NCBI GenBank assembly: GCA_031551965.1 | Contig: JAVBMW010000030.1 | Location: forward strand, 1 to 64,000 | DNA from: CALVGQ01 sp031551965 | GTDB taxonomy: Bacteria; Bacillota_I; Bacilli_A; Erysipelotrichales; Erysipelotrichaceae | Direction of reading: 5' to 3' | DNA length: 64,000 nt | Part shown: piece by piece, positions 8,228 to 17,456 of the stretch | Layout of the letters: each line of letters begins with the position of its first letter | How positions within the stretch are numbered: the first letter of the stretch is position 1 | Translations under genes and position numbers: made by a program | The notes under the pieces: model-generated | Seen by the model: only the letters and a program-made list of their open reading frames with translations | Database searches by the model: none | Told to the model about the DNA's origin: nothing

Positions 8228-9460
8228 ATGGTAAGAAAACAAGCTTATGAAATATTGAAAAAAGTGTTGCTGGAACATGCTTACAGCAATCTTGCTTTAA
8301 AACAACTTCCTTTATCAATGTCAAAACAAGATACAGGACTAGTAAGTTCGATCGTTTATGGTACTTTACAAAATTATGATTATTGTAGCTATCAATGGAT
8401 TGATTTTATTGATAAGAAATGCCCAAAAAGGCTTGAGATCTTAATCAATATGAGTATTTATCAGTTTATATTTCTTGATCGAATTCCTGATTATGCAATT
8501 GTCAATGAATCCTTGAATTGTATCAAGACACAAGAAAGAGGTTTTGTTCAAGCGATATTGTCTAAATATCTTGAACGTGGTGAAATTGAAGTTGAAAATA
8601 GTGATCCTATTAAATCCTGTAGTATCAAATATTCCATTCCTGAATGGATATTGCAGTTGTGGAAAGCCCATTATGGCGAAGAAACAATGATTAAAATTAG
8701 TCAAGCTATGATTAAAAATGATAAGAAACAAATGGGTCGCGTCAATCCGATCTTGTGTGATTTCGAATTACTTAGAAATGATGAAAAGGTAACATTCCTT
8801 GATGATTGGGCATTTGAATATGCGGGTAATTTATTAGAGACAGACTATTTTAAATCAGGACAGGTCGTTATACAAGATTATTCAAGTCAACAAGTTGCGA
8901 AGCTTCTAAATCCTGCAAAAATGTCAAAAGTTTTAGATGCATGCAGTGCACCAGGGACTAAAACTAGTATGCTGGCTGCGATAATGGAAAATACAGGTGA
9001 GATATATGCATGTGATCTTCATCGTCATCGTTTGGACTTAGTTGATGAAGCAATGAAGCGTTTGGGCATAAAAAATGTCAAAACTTTGGAAATGGATAGC
9101 ACAAAACTACATGAATATTTCGGAACTGAAAGCTTTGACTCCATTTTATTGGATGTCCCTTGTAGTGGACTTGGTACTTTGAGTCACAAACCTGATTTAA
9201 AATATCACATACAAGCTAGCGATTTGGATGCGATCATTTTGATCCAAAAAGAAATATTGGAAAGTGCCTGGACGGTCTTAAAAAAAGGAAAAGAGTTGGT
9301 TTATAGTACGTGTACCTTAAATAAAAAAGAAAATGAAAGACAAATCAGTGCTTTTATAAATAATCATGAAGATGCAAAACTTGTGAGTGAAAAAACTTAT
9401 TTTCCACTTGCCGGATATCAAGATGGATTTTATATGGCGAAAATAATTAAAAAAATATAA
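8228..9460 (+). CDS. rsmB: 16S rRNA m5C967 methyltransferase RsmB
   Basis: 410 residues: an N-terminal NusB-like RNA-binding domain (about 1-130) joined to a SAM-dependent methyltransferase domain. Motif I is DACSAPGTKTSML (about 237-249). The catalytic motifs are LDVPCSGLGTL (PC motif, about 309-319) and YSTCTLNKKENE (TC motif, about 359-370). Both cysteines of the RNA m5C methyltransferase mechanism are present. It methylates C967 (E. coli numbering) of 16S rRNA using SAM. It sits 8 bp after priA and directly before rlmN, the same order as in Bacillus relatives. Confidence 0.94.
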   Translation: MVRKQAYEILKKVLLEHAYSNLALKQLPLSMSKQDTGLVSSIVYGTLQNYDYCSYQWIDFIDKKCPKRLEILINMSIYQFIFLDRIPDYAIVNESLNCIKTQERGFVQAILSKYLERGEIEVENSDPIKSCSIKYSIPEWILQLWKAHYGEETMIKISQAMIKNDKKQMGRVNPILCDFELLRNDEKVTFLDDWAFEYAGNLLETDYFKSGQVVIQDYSSQQVAKLLNPAKMSKVLDACSAPGTKTSMLAAIMENTGEIYACDLHRHRLDLVDEAMKRLGIKNVKTLEMDSTKLHEYFGTESFDSILLDVPCSGLGTLSHKPDLKYHIQASDLDAIILIQKEILESAWTVLKKGKELVYSTCTLNKKENERQISAFINNHEDAKLVSEKTYFPLAGYQDGFYMAKIIKKI

Positions 9461-9494
9461 ACAACGTGGTAAAATGAAAGGCGGTGGTGATCAA

Positions 9495-10529
9495 ATGAAG
9501 ACAATTTATGACTTTTCATATCAAGGATTAGAAGACTATTTCTTGTCCAAAGGAATGAAAAAATTTCGCGCTAACCAAGTGTTTGGTTGGCTATATCGCA
9601 AGCGTGCAGAAGCGTTTGAACAAATGAGTGATATCAGTAAAGACACGATTGAAATGCTGAAAAATGAATTTGTGATCAATCCCATAACATTAAAAGAGAA
9701 ACAAGTTGCGAAAGACAAAACAACTAAATTTTTATTTGAACTGTCTGATGGAGCGTTAGTGGAATCGGTATTGATGCATTTTGATTATGGTAAAAGTTTA
9801 TGTGTAACTTCTCAAGTAGGATGCAATATGGGTTGTAAGTTCTGTGCATCAGGATTATTAAAGAAAAAAAGAAACTGTACTAGTGGTGAAATGGTTGCCC
9901 AAGTCATGATGGCACAACGATATTTGGATGAAACTGAAGAGAGGTTAAGTCATGTCGTCATTATGGGAACAGGTGAGCCTTTTGATAATTATGATGAAGT
10001 AATGAATTTCTGTAAAACGATCAATGATGATAAAGGGCTTGCGATTGGAGCGCGCCATATTACGATCAGTACATGTGGTGTCGTGCCTAAGATTTATGAG
10101 TTCTCAAAAGAAAAGGTGCAGTACAATTTAGCGATATCTTTGCATGCACCAAATGATGAATTACGTCGTGAACTCATGCCTATCAATATGGCTTATCCAT
10201 TAAAGGAACTCATGAAAGCTTTAAAAGAATACAGTCAGGAAAACAATCGTCGTCTGACATTTGAATATATTTTACTGGATGGTGTTAATGATACTGAGCA
10301 GCATGCAAAAGAGTTGGCTCAGTTATTAAAGGGATTCAATGCTTATGTGAATTTAATTCCTTATAATCCGGTAGATGAACATGGATATCAAACTTCAAAA
10401 GATTTTGTAACACTACGTTTTTATGATACACTGATGAAAAATCATGTGAAATGCACATTAAGGCAGAAACATGGTGAAGATATTGATGCTGCCTGTGGGC
10501 AACTTCGCGCAAAACATGAAAGGAGCTAA
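9495..10529 (+). CDS. rlmN: Dual-specificity RNA methyltransferase RlmN (23S A2503/tRNA A37)
   Basis: 344 residues from the ATG at 9495, chosen over the upstream in-frame ATG at 9474 because the purine-rich AAAGGCGGTGGTG lies between them as ribosome binding site. It is a radical SAM enzyme: CNMGCKFCASG carries the CxxxCxxC iron-sulfur motif, and the conserved resolving Cys is in DAACGQL near the C-terminus. The segments MGTGEPFDNYDEV and LAISLHAPND are family hallmarks. It adds a C2-methyl group to A2503 of 23S rRNA and A37 of certain tRNAs. It lies 3 bp before the PP2C gene. Confidence 0.95.
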   Translation: MKTIYDFSYQGLEDYFLSKGMKKFRANQVFGWLYRKRAEAFEQMSDISKDTIEMLKNEFVINPITLKEKQVAKDKTTKFLFELSDGALVESVLMHFDYGKSLCVTSQVGCNMGCKFCASGLLKKKRNCTSGEMVAQVMMAQRYLDETEERLSHVVIMGTGEPFDNYDEVMNFCKTINDDKGLAIGARHITISTCGVVPKIYEFSKEKVQYNLAISLHAPNDELRRELMPINMAYPLKELMKALKEYSQENNRRLTFEYILLDGVNDTEQHAKELAQLLKGFNAYVNLIPYNPVDEHGYQTSKDFVTLRFYDTLMKNHVKCTLRQKHGEDIDAACGQLRAKHERS

Positions 10530-10532
10530 TTC

Positions 10533-11282
10533 ATGAAGTTTTTTGGTTCGACCGATGCAGGACTAGTCAGAAAATCCAATCAAGATGGATACATCATCGC
10601 ATTCAATGAAGCAGGCGATGTTTTTGTGATTGTCTGCGATGGAATTGGTGGATCGAATTCAGGTGATTTAGCCGCAATGACAGCCATACAATATTTGTCC
10701 GATGCATTTAGTAGTACTCAAGACTTTGATACCGAAAAAGAATTGTTGGATTGGCTTAAGAATGCTTTGAGTAAATGCAATGATGAAATATTCTCTTTAT
10801 CGGCAGTTAGATTAGAAAATAAAGGGATGGGGACAACTTTAGTTGCACTTTTGGTAAGTAAGTTTGGTCAGTATGTCATCAACATGGGTGATAGTCGTTG
10901 TTATGGTTTATTTAAAAATAAGGAGTTTCGTTGTTTGACTGTTGACCACAATTTGTTTAATGATCTAATCAAAAGTGGAGAAATGACGCCTGAGCAGGCA
11001 AATCAAAATAAACAAAAAAATTATTTGACCAATGCATTAGGGGTTTGGGATAAAATAAAGGTCGATGTATTTAAAATTAAAGATGAAGTTGAACTTTTCT
11101 TACTATGTACGGATGGACTTCATGGGTATGTGGATGGAAAAGTTATAGAAAATATTGTGAAAGATAAAAAAATGAATCTTCAAAATAAAAACAAAGCACT
11201 ATTGCAGGCATCTTTGGATGCCGGGGGCTATGATAATGTAACTGTTGTATTAGTTAGTACTGAGAAGGAGGAACAGGGATGA
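10533..11282 (+). CDS. prpC: PP2C-family protein serine/threonine phosphatase
   Basis: 249 residues with the PP2C metal-binding motifs: TDAGLVRKSNQDGY at the N-terminus, VCDGIGGSNSGDLAA (about 33-47), MGDSRCYG (about 127-134), LCTDGLHGY (about 190-198) and GGYDNVTVV near the end. It removes phosphates placed by the partner PASTA kinase, and the manganese-coordinating aspartates are intact. Its stop overlaps the kinase start by 4 bp (11279-11282), so the pair is translationally coupled, as for PrpC/PrkC in Bacillus and Stp/Stk in cocci. Confidence 0.93.
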   Translation: MKFFGSTDAGLVRKSNQDGYIIAFNEAGDVFVIVCDGIGGSNSGDLAAMTAIQYLSDAFSSTQDFDTEKELLDWLKNALSKCNDEIFSLSAVRLENKGMGTTLVALLVSKFGQYVINMGDSRCYGLFKNKEFRCLTVDHNLFNDLIKSGEMTPEQANQNKQKNYLTNALGVWDKIKVDVFKIKDEVELFLLCTDGLHGYVDGKVIENIVKDKKMNLQNKNKALLQASLDAGGYDNVTVVLVSTEKEEQG

Positions 11283-12994
11283 CACAAATCAATCAAATGA
11301 TCGCAAATCGATACATGATTGTCAAACACATTGGTCAGGGTGGTATGGCTGATGTTTATGTTGCGGTAGACACTCTATTAAATCGTGAAGTAGCAATCAA
11401 AATATTACGTGGAGAACTTTGTAGTGATCCAATTAGCTTACTCCGTTTTCAAAGGGAAGCCCAAGCATCCTGTGCATTGATCCATCCCAATATCGTTGAA
11501 ATCTACGATGTAGGAGAAGACAGTAATCATCATTATATCGTCATGGAATATATTCGTGGACGTACTTTAAAACAACTCATCAATCAACGTGGAGCACTAT
11601 TAAAAGAAGAAGCAGTAGATATTATGAAACAACTTGTAAGTGCAACGCAGGAAGCTCATAAAAAAGGTGTGATCCATCGTGATATTAAACCGCAGAACGT
11701 ACTTGTTAAAGATGATGGAACGATTAAAATGGTGGATTTTGGAATTGCATTAGCTCATGATGCATTGCAGCTAACACAAGCAGATTCAGTCATGGGCTCA
11801 GTTCATTATCTGGCACCAGAACTCGCTCGTGGTGAAAGTGCAACTTATCAAAGTGATATTTATTCGCTAGGAATTCTGTTTTATGAATTATTGACAGGTG
11901 AAGTGCCTTTCCGTGGTGAAAATTCAGTGCAGGTAGCCTTATCTCATATGCGAAATGAAATCCCTTCTGTAAAAGACCTAGTACCATCCATTCCTCAATC
12001 AATTGAAAATATTATATTAACTGCAACGGCAAAAAGAAAAGAGTATCGCTATCTTACAGCGACGCACATGTTGGCAGATTTGTTTGTGTGTTTGGATCCG
12101 GATCACCGTAATGTTGCAAAAGTTGTTTTTAAAGTAGAAGGCGAAGAAGAAGCCAACAAAACAAAAATGATCGATCGTGTTGAAAAAGTAGAACGTAAGA
12201 CAACGAAACAAGCTAAAGCTTTAGAAAATACAAAGAAAAAAGAACCAAGACCGATGTTTGCTTATTTTATATTGATTTTATGCATTATTTTAGCTGCATT
12301 TTTATTGATGTGGGTCGTATTTTTATCAACGACAATGAATCGAAAAAGCAGAATGGTTGAAGTTCCAAGTTGTATTGGCTATACAGTTACGGAATGTGAT
12401 CAAATTTTAGAGACTGTAAATTTATCAATAAATAAAGCAAGTGGTAGCATTGAATATGAAACTACAGATGATGTTGAAGCAGGCAGAATCATATCAATGA
12501 TTCCAAATGAAGCAACAGAAGTTGAGAAAGGGACTAAGATCAAAATAAAAGTAAGCAATGGTATTTTTGCGACAATGGAGGATTATACAGGTCAAAACAA
12601 CAAGGAAGTTAAGGCTATTATTACTGCAAAATATCCGAATATAAAATGGATTGCTCCGCTTTCAGAACCAAGTGATTTACCACCAGGATCAATCATTCGC
12701 TATGAATCCAATAGTTTACAGCCAAATGAAAAATTTAATCCTAATGATAAGACAAAACAGATTCGTTTTGTGATTTCTGAGTATAAAACTTTAGAAATTC
12801 CAACTTCAATTATTGGAATGAATATTGAAGATGCAAAAACCTTATTAGAAGAAAGAGGAGCTCAAGTAATTTTAAACAGTATTGAAATGCCAAATGAAGA
12901 AGTGGAACAGGGAAAAGTTGTAACTTCTAATCCTGATGCAGGCAAATGGTATACACAGGAAGAAAGTAATTATATTACTTTATCTTATTATTAG
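11279..12994 (+). CDS. prkC: PASTA-domain serine/threonine protein kinase
   Basis: 571 residues. The cytosolic kinase domain (about 1-270) has GQGGMADVYVA (ATP loop), VAIKIL (catalytic Lys), HRDIKPQNV (catalytic loop) and DFGIA. A basic juxtamembrane stretch precedes one transmembrane helix (about 326-350). Three extracellular PASTA repeats follow (about 357-425, 427-500 and 501-571), each ending in a VxxSxG-like or equivalent strand. Such kinases bind muropeptides or lipid II and couple the state of the cell wall to division, dormancy exit and metabolism. The neighbouring PP2C phosphatase reverses its action. The third PASTA repeat ends at the C-terminus with no additional domain. Confidence 0.95.
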   Translation: MTQINQMIANRYMIVKHIGQGGMADVYVAVDTLLNREVAIKILRGELCSDPISLLRFQREAQASCALIHPNIVEIYDVGEDSNHHYIVMEYIRGRTLKQLINQRGALLKEEAVDIMKQLVSATQEAHKKGVIHRDIKPQNVLVKDDGTIKMVDFGIALAHDALQLTQADSVMGSVHYLAPELARGESATYQSDIYSLGILFYELLTGEVPFRGENSVQVALSHMRNEIPSVKDLVPSIPQSIENIILTATAKRKEYRYLTATHMLADLFVCLDPDHRNVAKVVFKVEGEEEANKTKMIDRVEKVERKTTKQAKALENTKKKEPRPMFAYFILILCIILAAFLLMWVVFLSTTMNRKSRMVEVPSCIGYTVTECDQILETVNLSINKASGSIEYETTDDVEAGRIISMIPNEATEVEKGTKIKIKVSNGIFATMEDYTGQNNKEVKAIITAKYPNIKWIAPLSEPSDLPPGSIIRYESNSLQPNEKFNPNDKTKQIRFVISEYKTLEIPTSIIGMNIEDAKTLLEERGAQVILNSIEMPNEEVEQGKVVTSNPDAGKWYTQEESNYITLSYY

Positions 12995-13001
12995 GTGAAC
13001 T

Positions 13002-13865
13002 ATGATCGGTAGAATAATTAAAATCGTATCAAATCAATACACTGTACTTTTTGAAGACAATTCCCAACAACAATGTGTGGCTATGGGAAAAGTACGCTTG
13101 CAAATCCAACCTGTAGTGGGTGATTTTGTAGAGGTAGAAGCTTTGGAAGGACAATTTGGAATTCAAAAAGTATTACCACGCAAAAATTCAATGATTCGCC
13201 CCGCTATCGCTAATGTGGATTATGCTTTTGTGGTCATGTCATGCAAAGAACCTGATTTTTCAAGTCAGCTTGTTGATCGGCTTTTATTTCTGGTTTGTGC
13301 TGCCAACATTGAACCAATTTTGATAGTGACTAAATGTGATTTATTACAAGAGAATGACCCAGTATTTAATATTATAAACGATTATAAAAAAAGTGGTTAT
13401 GTTGTACTGGAATGTCAAAAAAATCAATTGGATGAAAAGCTATCCGATATATTAGAAGGAAAAGTTACTGTTTTAACTGGCCAAAGTGGTGTAGGTAAAA
13501 GCAGTCTTTTAAATCGTATCAATCCTGAATTTAAAATCAGTACCCAAGCAATTTCCAAGGCTTTAGGAAGAGGAAAACATACGACTCGTCATAGTGAACT
13601 CTTGCCTGTTGGTAAGGGATGGGTTGCGGATACACCAGGTTTTAGTTCACTTGATTTTGAACATATGAGCGTATTAGATTTAAAGGAAGCTGTATTTGAT
13701 TTTCAAGATTTTAATGAAGGCTGTCAGTTCAGAGACTGCAACCATTTAAATGAGCCAAAATGCGCAGTGAAACAAGGCGTTGAAGATGGCAAAATTTCAA
13801 AAATAAGGTATGATCATTATATAGAAATACTCAAGATCATTCAAAACCGAAAGGAGAAGTATTAA
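13002..13865 (+). CDS. rsgA: Ribosome small subunit-dependent GTPase RsgA
   Basis: 287 residues with circularly permuted GTPase motif order: an N-terminal OB-fold (about 1-70), TKCD (G4, about 110-113), GQSGVGKSS (G1, about 162-170), then DTPG (G3, about 211-214). The C-terminal zinc region carries CQFRDCNH and a later Cys. RsgA assists late maturation of the 30S subunit. The gene begins 7 bp after the kinase gene and its stop shares one base with the rpe start (TAATG), indicating tight coupling. Confidence 0.95.
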   Translation: MIGRIIKIVSNQYTVLFEDNSQQQCVAMGKVRLQIQPVVGDFVEVEALEGQFGIQKVLPRKNSMIRPAIANVDYAFVVMSCKEPDFSSQLVDRLLFLVCAANIEPILIVTKCDLLQENDPVFNIINDYKKSGYVVLECQKNQLDEKLSDILEGKVTVLTGQSGVGKSSLLNRINPEFKISTQAISKALGRGKHTTRHSELLPVGKGWVADTPGFSSLDFEHMSVLDLKEAVFDFQDFNEGCQFRDCNHLNEPKCAVKQGVEDGKISKIRYDHYIEILKIIQNRKEKY

Positions 13866-14512
13866 TGACAATCATAGCTCCATCTATTTTATCAATGGAT
13901 TTTACCGATACCAAATCGCAAATTGAACAGCTTAATAATTCTAGCGCAAAATGGATGCATTTTGATGTGATGGATGGGCATTTTGTGCCTAACCTTACTT
14001 TTGGACCAGATATTTTAAAAGCGATGAAACGAAGTAGTCAGTTACTTTTGGATGTTCATGTCATGATTGAAGATCCAGAAAAGTATGCAGATATTTTTAT
14101 TGATGCTGGTGCGGAAGTATATACTTTTCATTATGAAGTATTCAATAATGATGAACAGTGTTTAGCATTATGCAAAAAAATCCAAGCGAAAGGCTGCAAA
14201 GCAGGTTTAAGCATTAAACCTAAAACAGAAGTAGATAAAATAAAAAAACTTATTTCTCATTTCGATCTTATTTTGGTAATGAGTGTTGAACCTGGCTTTG
14301 GAGGTCAGTCATTTGATGAAAATGCTCCGCAAAGAATTGCGAAAATCAAACGAATCATTGAAGAAAATCAATCCAATACCTTGATTGAAGTCGATGGTGG
14401 AATCAATGAAGTAACTTCTAAACTATGTGTTGATGTAGGCGCAGATGTTTTAGTTGCGGGAAGTTATATCTTTAAACAAAATATTAAAGAAGCAATAGAA
14501 AGCTTATTATGA
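13865..14512 (+). CDS. rpe: Ribulose-phosphate 3-epimerase
   Basis: 215 residues with a TIM barrel. HFDVMDGHFVPNLTFGP (about 33-49) holds a metal-binding His and Asp, LDVHVMIEDP follows, and the phosphate-binding VDGGIN (about 175-180) is near the end. It interconverts D-ribulose-5-phosphate and D-xylulose-5-phosphate in the pentose phosphate pathway. The start shares a base with the rsgA stop, and the gene overlaps thiN by 4 bp. Confidence 0.95.
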   Translation: MTIIAPSILSMDFTDTKSQIEQLNNSSAKWMHFDVMDGHFVPNLTFGPDILKAMKRSSQLLLDVHVMIEDPEKYADIFIDAGAEVYTFHYEVFNNDEQCLALCKKIQAKGCKAGLSIKPKTEVDKIKKLISHFDLILVMSVEPGFGGQSFDENAPQRIAKIKRIIEENQSNTLIEVDGGINEVTSKLCVDVGADVLVAGSYIFKQNIKEAIESLL

Positions 14513-15114
14513 AAAGGGCGATATTAGTTTTGTCCAATGCGATTTATGATCCAATGTTAGAAGGAGACTACATTGGTGCTGATAAAGGGGCATTTATCTT
14601 ATTAGGGTGGCTTCATCCATGCCGATTTGCGATCGGTGATTTCGATTCTGTAAGTCAAATTGAAAAAGAATTGATTTTAAACAATGCAAATGAAGTAAAA
14701 TTGCTAAATTGTCATAAGGATCAAAGTGATATGGCTGAAGCAATGGATTGGATAGAATCAAATGATTATGAAGAAGTAGTTCTGTTGTCTGAAACAACAG
14801 GACGTTTTGATCATACCTATGCCTGTCTTCAAAGACTCGTGAAGAGTTCACTCCCGTTTACGTGGATCGATTCTAAAAATAAAATTCAAATTTTAAAGTC
14901 TGGAAAACATAAAATACAAAAAGAAATTTATCCTTATATATCTTTTTTCTCTTTGGAAAAAGGAAAGATAACATTAAAGGACGTTGAGTATCCATTGAAT
15001 AATTATGAAATGGATGTTCTAGATAGTTTAGGTTTAAGTAATGTGATTTTAAATGAATTTTGTTTAGTAGAGAATGATATGAAAGTATTATGTATTCAAT
15101 CAAAAGATAAATAA
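14509..15114 (+). CDS. thiN: Thiamine pyrophosphokinase
   Basis: 201 residues. ADKGAFILL and AIGDFDSVS (about 42-50) match the N-terminal catalytic domain of thiamine pyrophosphokinase, with HKDQSDMAEA and TTGRFDHTYA as further conserved segments. The enzyme transfers pyrophosphate from ATP to thiamine to make thiamine diphosphate. It is the last gene of the run and overlaps rpe by 4 bp, the same terminal position as in Bacillus. Confidence 0.9.
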   Translation: MKRAILVLSNAIYDPMLEGDYIGADKGAFILLGWLHPCRFAIGDFDSVSQIEKELILNNANEVKLLNCHKDQSDMAEAMDWIESNDYEEVVLLSETTGRFDHTYACLQRLVKSSLPFTWIDSKNKIQILKSGKHKIQKEIYPYISFFSLEKGKITLKDVEYPLNNYEMDVLDSLGLSNVILNEFCLVENDMKVLCIQSKDK

Positions 15115-15128
15115 ATGGGGGAAACAAA

Positions 15129-15923
15129 ATGAAACTTACAGTTTTAGTAGATAATAATACTTACATAGATCAATACTATTTTGGTGAACCAGCCTTGTCT
15201 TTTTATATTGAAAATAATAACGATAAGATTCTATTTGATTTGGGGTATTCAGATTTATTTTTAAAAAATGCCAAACTAATGAATATTGATCTTGGTGCAG
15301 TAAATAAAATAGTTTTTTCTCATGGACACAATGATCACACTGGAGGACTAGTTCATATAAATAGAAATATTGATATTATTGCCCATCCTGATGCTTTTGC
15401 GATAACCAAAAATTCAGAAATGGAGTATGGTTCATTTGTTTCAGATACTGAAGTAAAAGAGAAATACAACTTCATTGGTGTGAAAGATGTTTTTGAAATA
15501 TCTGAAAATTTATTCTTTATGGGTCAGATTCCACAATTAAATGATTTTGAAACAAGAAAGTTACTCGGATCAAAGATCTTAAATGATAATGAGATCGATG
15601 ATTACACTCTCGATGATTCTGCCTTAGTTTATGTAGGTAAAGAGGGTTTACATATTATTACAGGATGTTCACACAGTGGTATATGCAATATTATTGAGTA
15701 CGCTAAACAAGTATTTAATAACGATCATGTTTTAACTGTGATTGGCGGTTTTCATTTGTTTGAAGTGGATGATCAAGTGATTCAAACCATCAAATATTTC
15801 AAAGAAAACAAAATAAAACAACTATATCCTTGCCACTGTACATCTTTCAATGTCAAAGCGTTATTTAATGAAACGATTGAAATCAATGAAGTAGGAGTGG
15901 GTTTACAGCTTGAGCTTGAATAA
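15129..15923 (+). CDS. Metallo-beta-lactamase-fold hydrolase
   Basis: 264 residues. The metal-binding motif is SHGHNDHTGG (about 64-73), with further metal ligands in GCSHSGICN (about 179-187) and GGFHLFE and the late HC in YPCHCTSF. The arrangement resembles the subfamily that includes the dihydropterin-ribofuranosylaminobenzene phosphate synthase-like proteins, common in anaerobes, whose substrates are mostly unknown. Its GGGG-containing site starts 14 bp after thiN, so it may be read through from the housekeeping run. The fold call is firm; no specific reaction is claimed. Confidence 0.8.
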   Translation: MKLTVLVDNNTYIDQYYFGEPALSFYIENNNDKILFDLGYSDLFLKNAKLMNIDLGAVNKIVFSHGHNDHTGGLVHINRNIDIIAHPDAFAITKNSEMEYGSFVSDTEVKEKYNFIGVKDVFEISENLFFMGQIPQLNDFETRKLLGSKILNDNEIDDYTLDDSALVYVGKEGLHIITGCSHSGICNIIEYAKQVFNNDHVLTVIGGFHLFEVDDQVIQTIKYFKENKIKQLYPCHCTSFNVKALFNETIEINEVGVGLQLELE

Positions 15924-16001
15924 TGCATTTAAGAAATTATTCTTGTATTTCTTTAGATTTCTTTATATTTCATGTTTATAATATTTAAATCAGGAGGTCC
16001 T

Positions 16002-17429
16002 ATGAAGAATAAAATAATTTCATTTTTATCGGCTTACTTGCTTTCTCCGGTCCTTATTACAGTTGGTGTTATAATTTCTAGCTTTTTATCTAGTATACTT
16101 CCAATATATGTTTTACCGATTATTTTTGTGATTTTATCTTGGGGTTATATAACCTATAAATCAAAAGAAGAAGACTTAATAAAATTAATAGTTCCTCATT
16201 TTTGGGTGTTTTGTCTCTATATGATTGGTTGGGTCATTACTTTTGGATTAGCAGCTTATCGGACTACGAGTCAGTATTTATTACCGTTTTATATAATGAG
16301 TTTTCCTTATACGATCATCAATGTGTTGATTTCATTTATGGGAAATGATATTGGTTTACTTATCCTTATTATTTCAAGTGTTTTCGTTGTAGAAGTTGTT
16401 TCAGTTCTTATTGGTTTTGTATTAAGTAAAAAGAAGGTGATTATAGATAAAAAACTAATCGTTTATGCATTCATACTTATTGGTTTGACTTCAATTTGTT
16501 TATATCAGTTTTATGATCGAGGCAATACAATTTTAACAGTTGATCATCAAATTGATAAAGTAGAAGATGAAGTTGACCTTTATGATTATTTTCCGTTTTA
16601 TCAATATAATAAGCTTAAAACCTTAGATGAAAAAGCTACAATTTCGATCACTGACAATTACCCTAAATTAGATGGTGCTACGGCTGCTTTCCCAGTATAT
16701 GGAGCAGTTGTACAAGAAATCTACAAAGGGTTATATGAAAATAATGTAGGTGATTATGTATCGTGTAACAAAACAGGTTATGCATATGAAAGACTAATCA
16801 ATGGTGAAATTGATATCTTTTTTGGGGCACAACCATCATCGCAGCAAATTACTGCTGCAAAAGAAAAAGGTGTGAAATTTGAATTAACTCCAATCGCAAA
16901 AGAAGCATTTGTCTTCTTTGTGAATAGTGATAATCCAATTGAAAGTTTAACTCTTGAACAAATACAGGATATCTATTTAAAGAAAATAACGAACTGGAAA
17001 GAATTAGGCGGAAAAGATGAAAAAATCATGCCGTTTCAAAGACCTATCAATTCAGGAAGTCAAACGATCATGGTGTCAAAAGTAATGAATGGAATTGATT
17101 TACCAAATCCATTATGGGAAGAATATGCAGGCGGAATGGGTGAAGTGATTAGTCGAGTCGCAAGCTATCGTAATTATTCTTCATCGATTGGTTATTCATT
17201 TCGTTTTTATGCAACAGGTATGAAATCCAATGACAAAATCAAACTGATCGCAATCGATGGCATTGAGCCGACTATTGAAAATATTCAAAATGGAACTTAT
17301 CCATTCACAATTGAAGTTTATGCAGTTACTGCCGGATCAACAAATGAAAACACTCAGATATTGATCGATTGGATCACATCTGAGCAAGGTCAAGGTTTTA
17401 TTGAAAAATGTGGATATGTAAAAAAATAG
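16002..17429 (+). CDS. Membrane-anchored PstS-like substrate-binding protein
   Basis: 475 residues from the ATG at 16002, which follows AGGAGGT directly; an in-frame ATG at 15972 lacks a site. The N-terminal 180 residues contain about five hydrophobic segments. The C-terminal 265 residues form a phosphate-binding-protein-like domain with DGATAAFPVYGA, DIFFGAQPS, LKKITNWKELGG and the phosphate-loop-like NSGSQT. Typical PstS proteins are lipoproteins without such a membrane domain, so this is an unusual fusion. No pstC, pstA or pstB genes accompany it. It may sense or buffer phosphate at the membrane instead of serving a standard importer. Confidence 0.75.
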   Translation: MKNKIISFLSAYLLSPVLITVGVIISSFLSSILPIYVLPIIFVILSWGYITYKSKEEDLIKLIVPHFWVFCLYMIGWVITFGLAAYRTTSQYLLPFYIMSFPYTIINVLISFMGNDIGLLILIISSVFVVEVVSVLIGFVLSKKKVIIDKKLIVYAFILIGLTSICLYQFYDRGNTILTVDHQIDKVEDEVDLYDYFPFYQYNKLKTLDEKATISITDNYPKLDGATAAFPVYGAVVQEIYKGLYENNVGDYVSCNKTGYAYERLINGEIDIFFGAQPSSQQITAAKEKGVKFELTPIAKEAFVFFVNSDNPIESLTLEQIQDIYLKKITNWKELGGKDEKIMPFQRPINSGSQTIMVSKVMNGIDLPNPLWEEYAGGMGEVISRVASYRNYSSSIGYSFRFYATGMKSNDKIKLIAIDGIEPTIENIQNGTYPFTIEVYAVTAGSTNENTQILIDWITSEQGQGFIEKCGYVKK

Positions 17430-17451
17430 AGGGGCTCTTTATGAGCTCCTC
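17429..17451 (-). terminator. Terminator downstream of the DegV gene
   Basis: GAGGGGCTC (17429-17437) pairs with GAGCTCCTC (17443-17451) with one wobble. Read on the minus strand the hairpin is followed by TATTTTTTT, so it primarily serves the leftward DegV gene. Confidence 0.75.
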
Positions 17452-17456
17452 CAACT

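Noticed and set aside
15924..16001. Possible terminator AAGAAAT/ATTTCTT after the metallo-beta-lactamase gene
   Set aside because: The stem is pure A/T apart from one G-C pair and has no real T-run; too weak to list as a feature.
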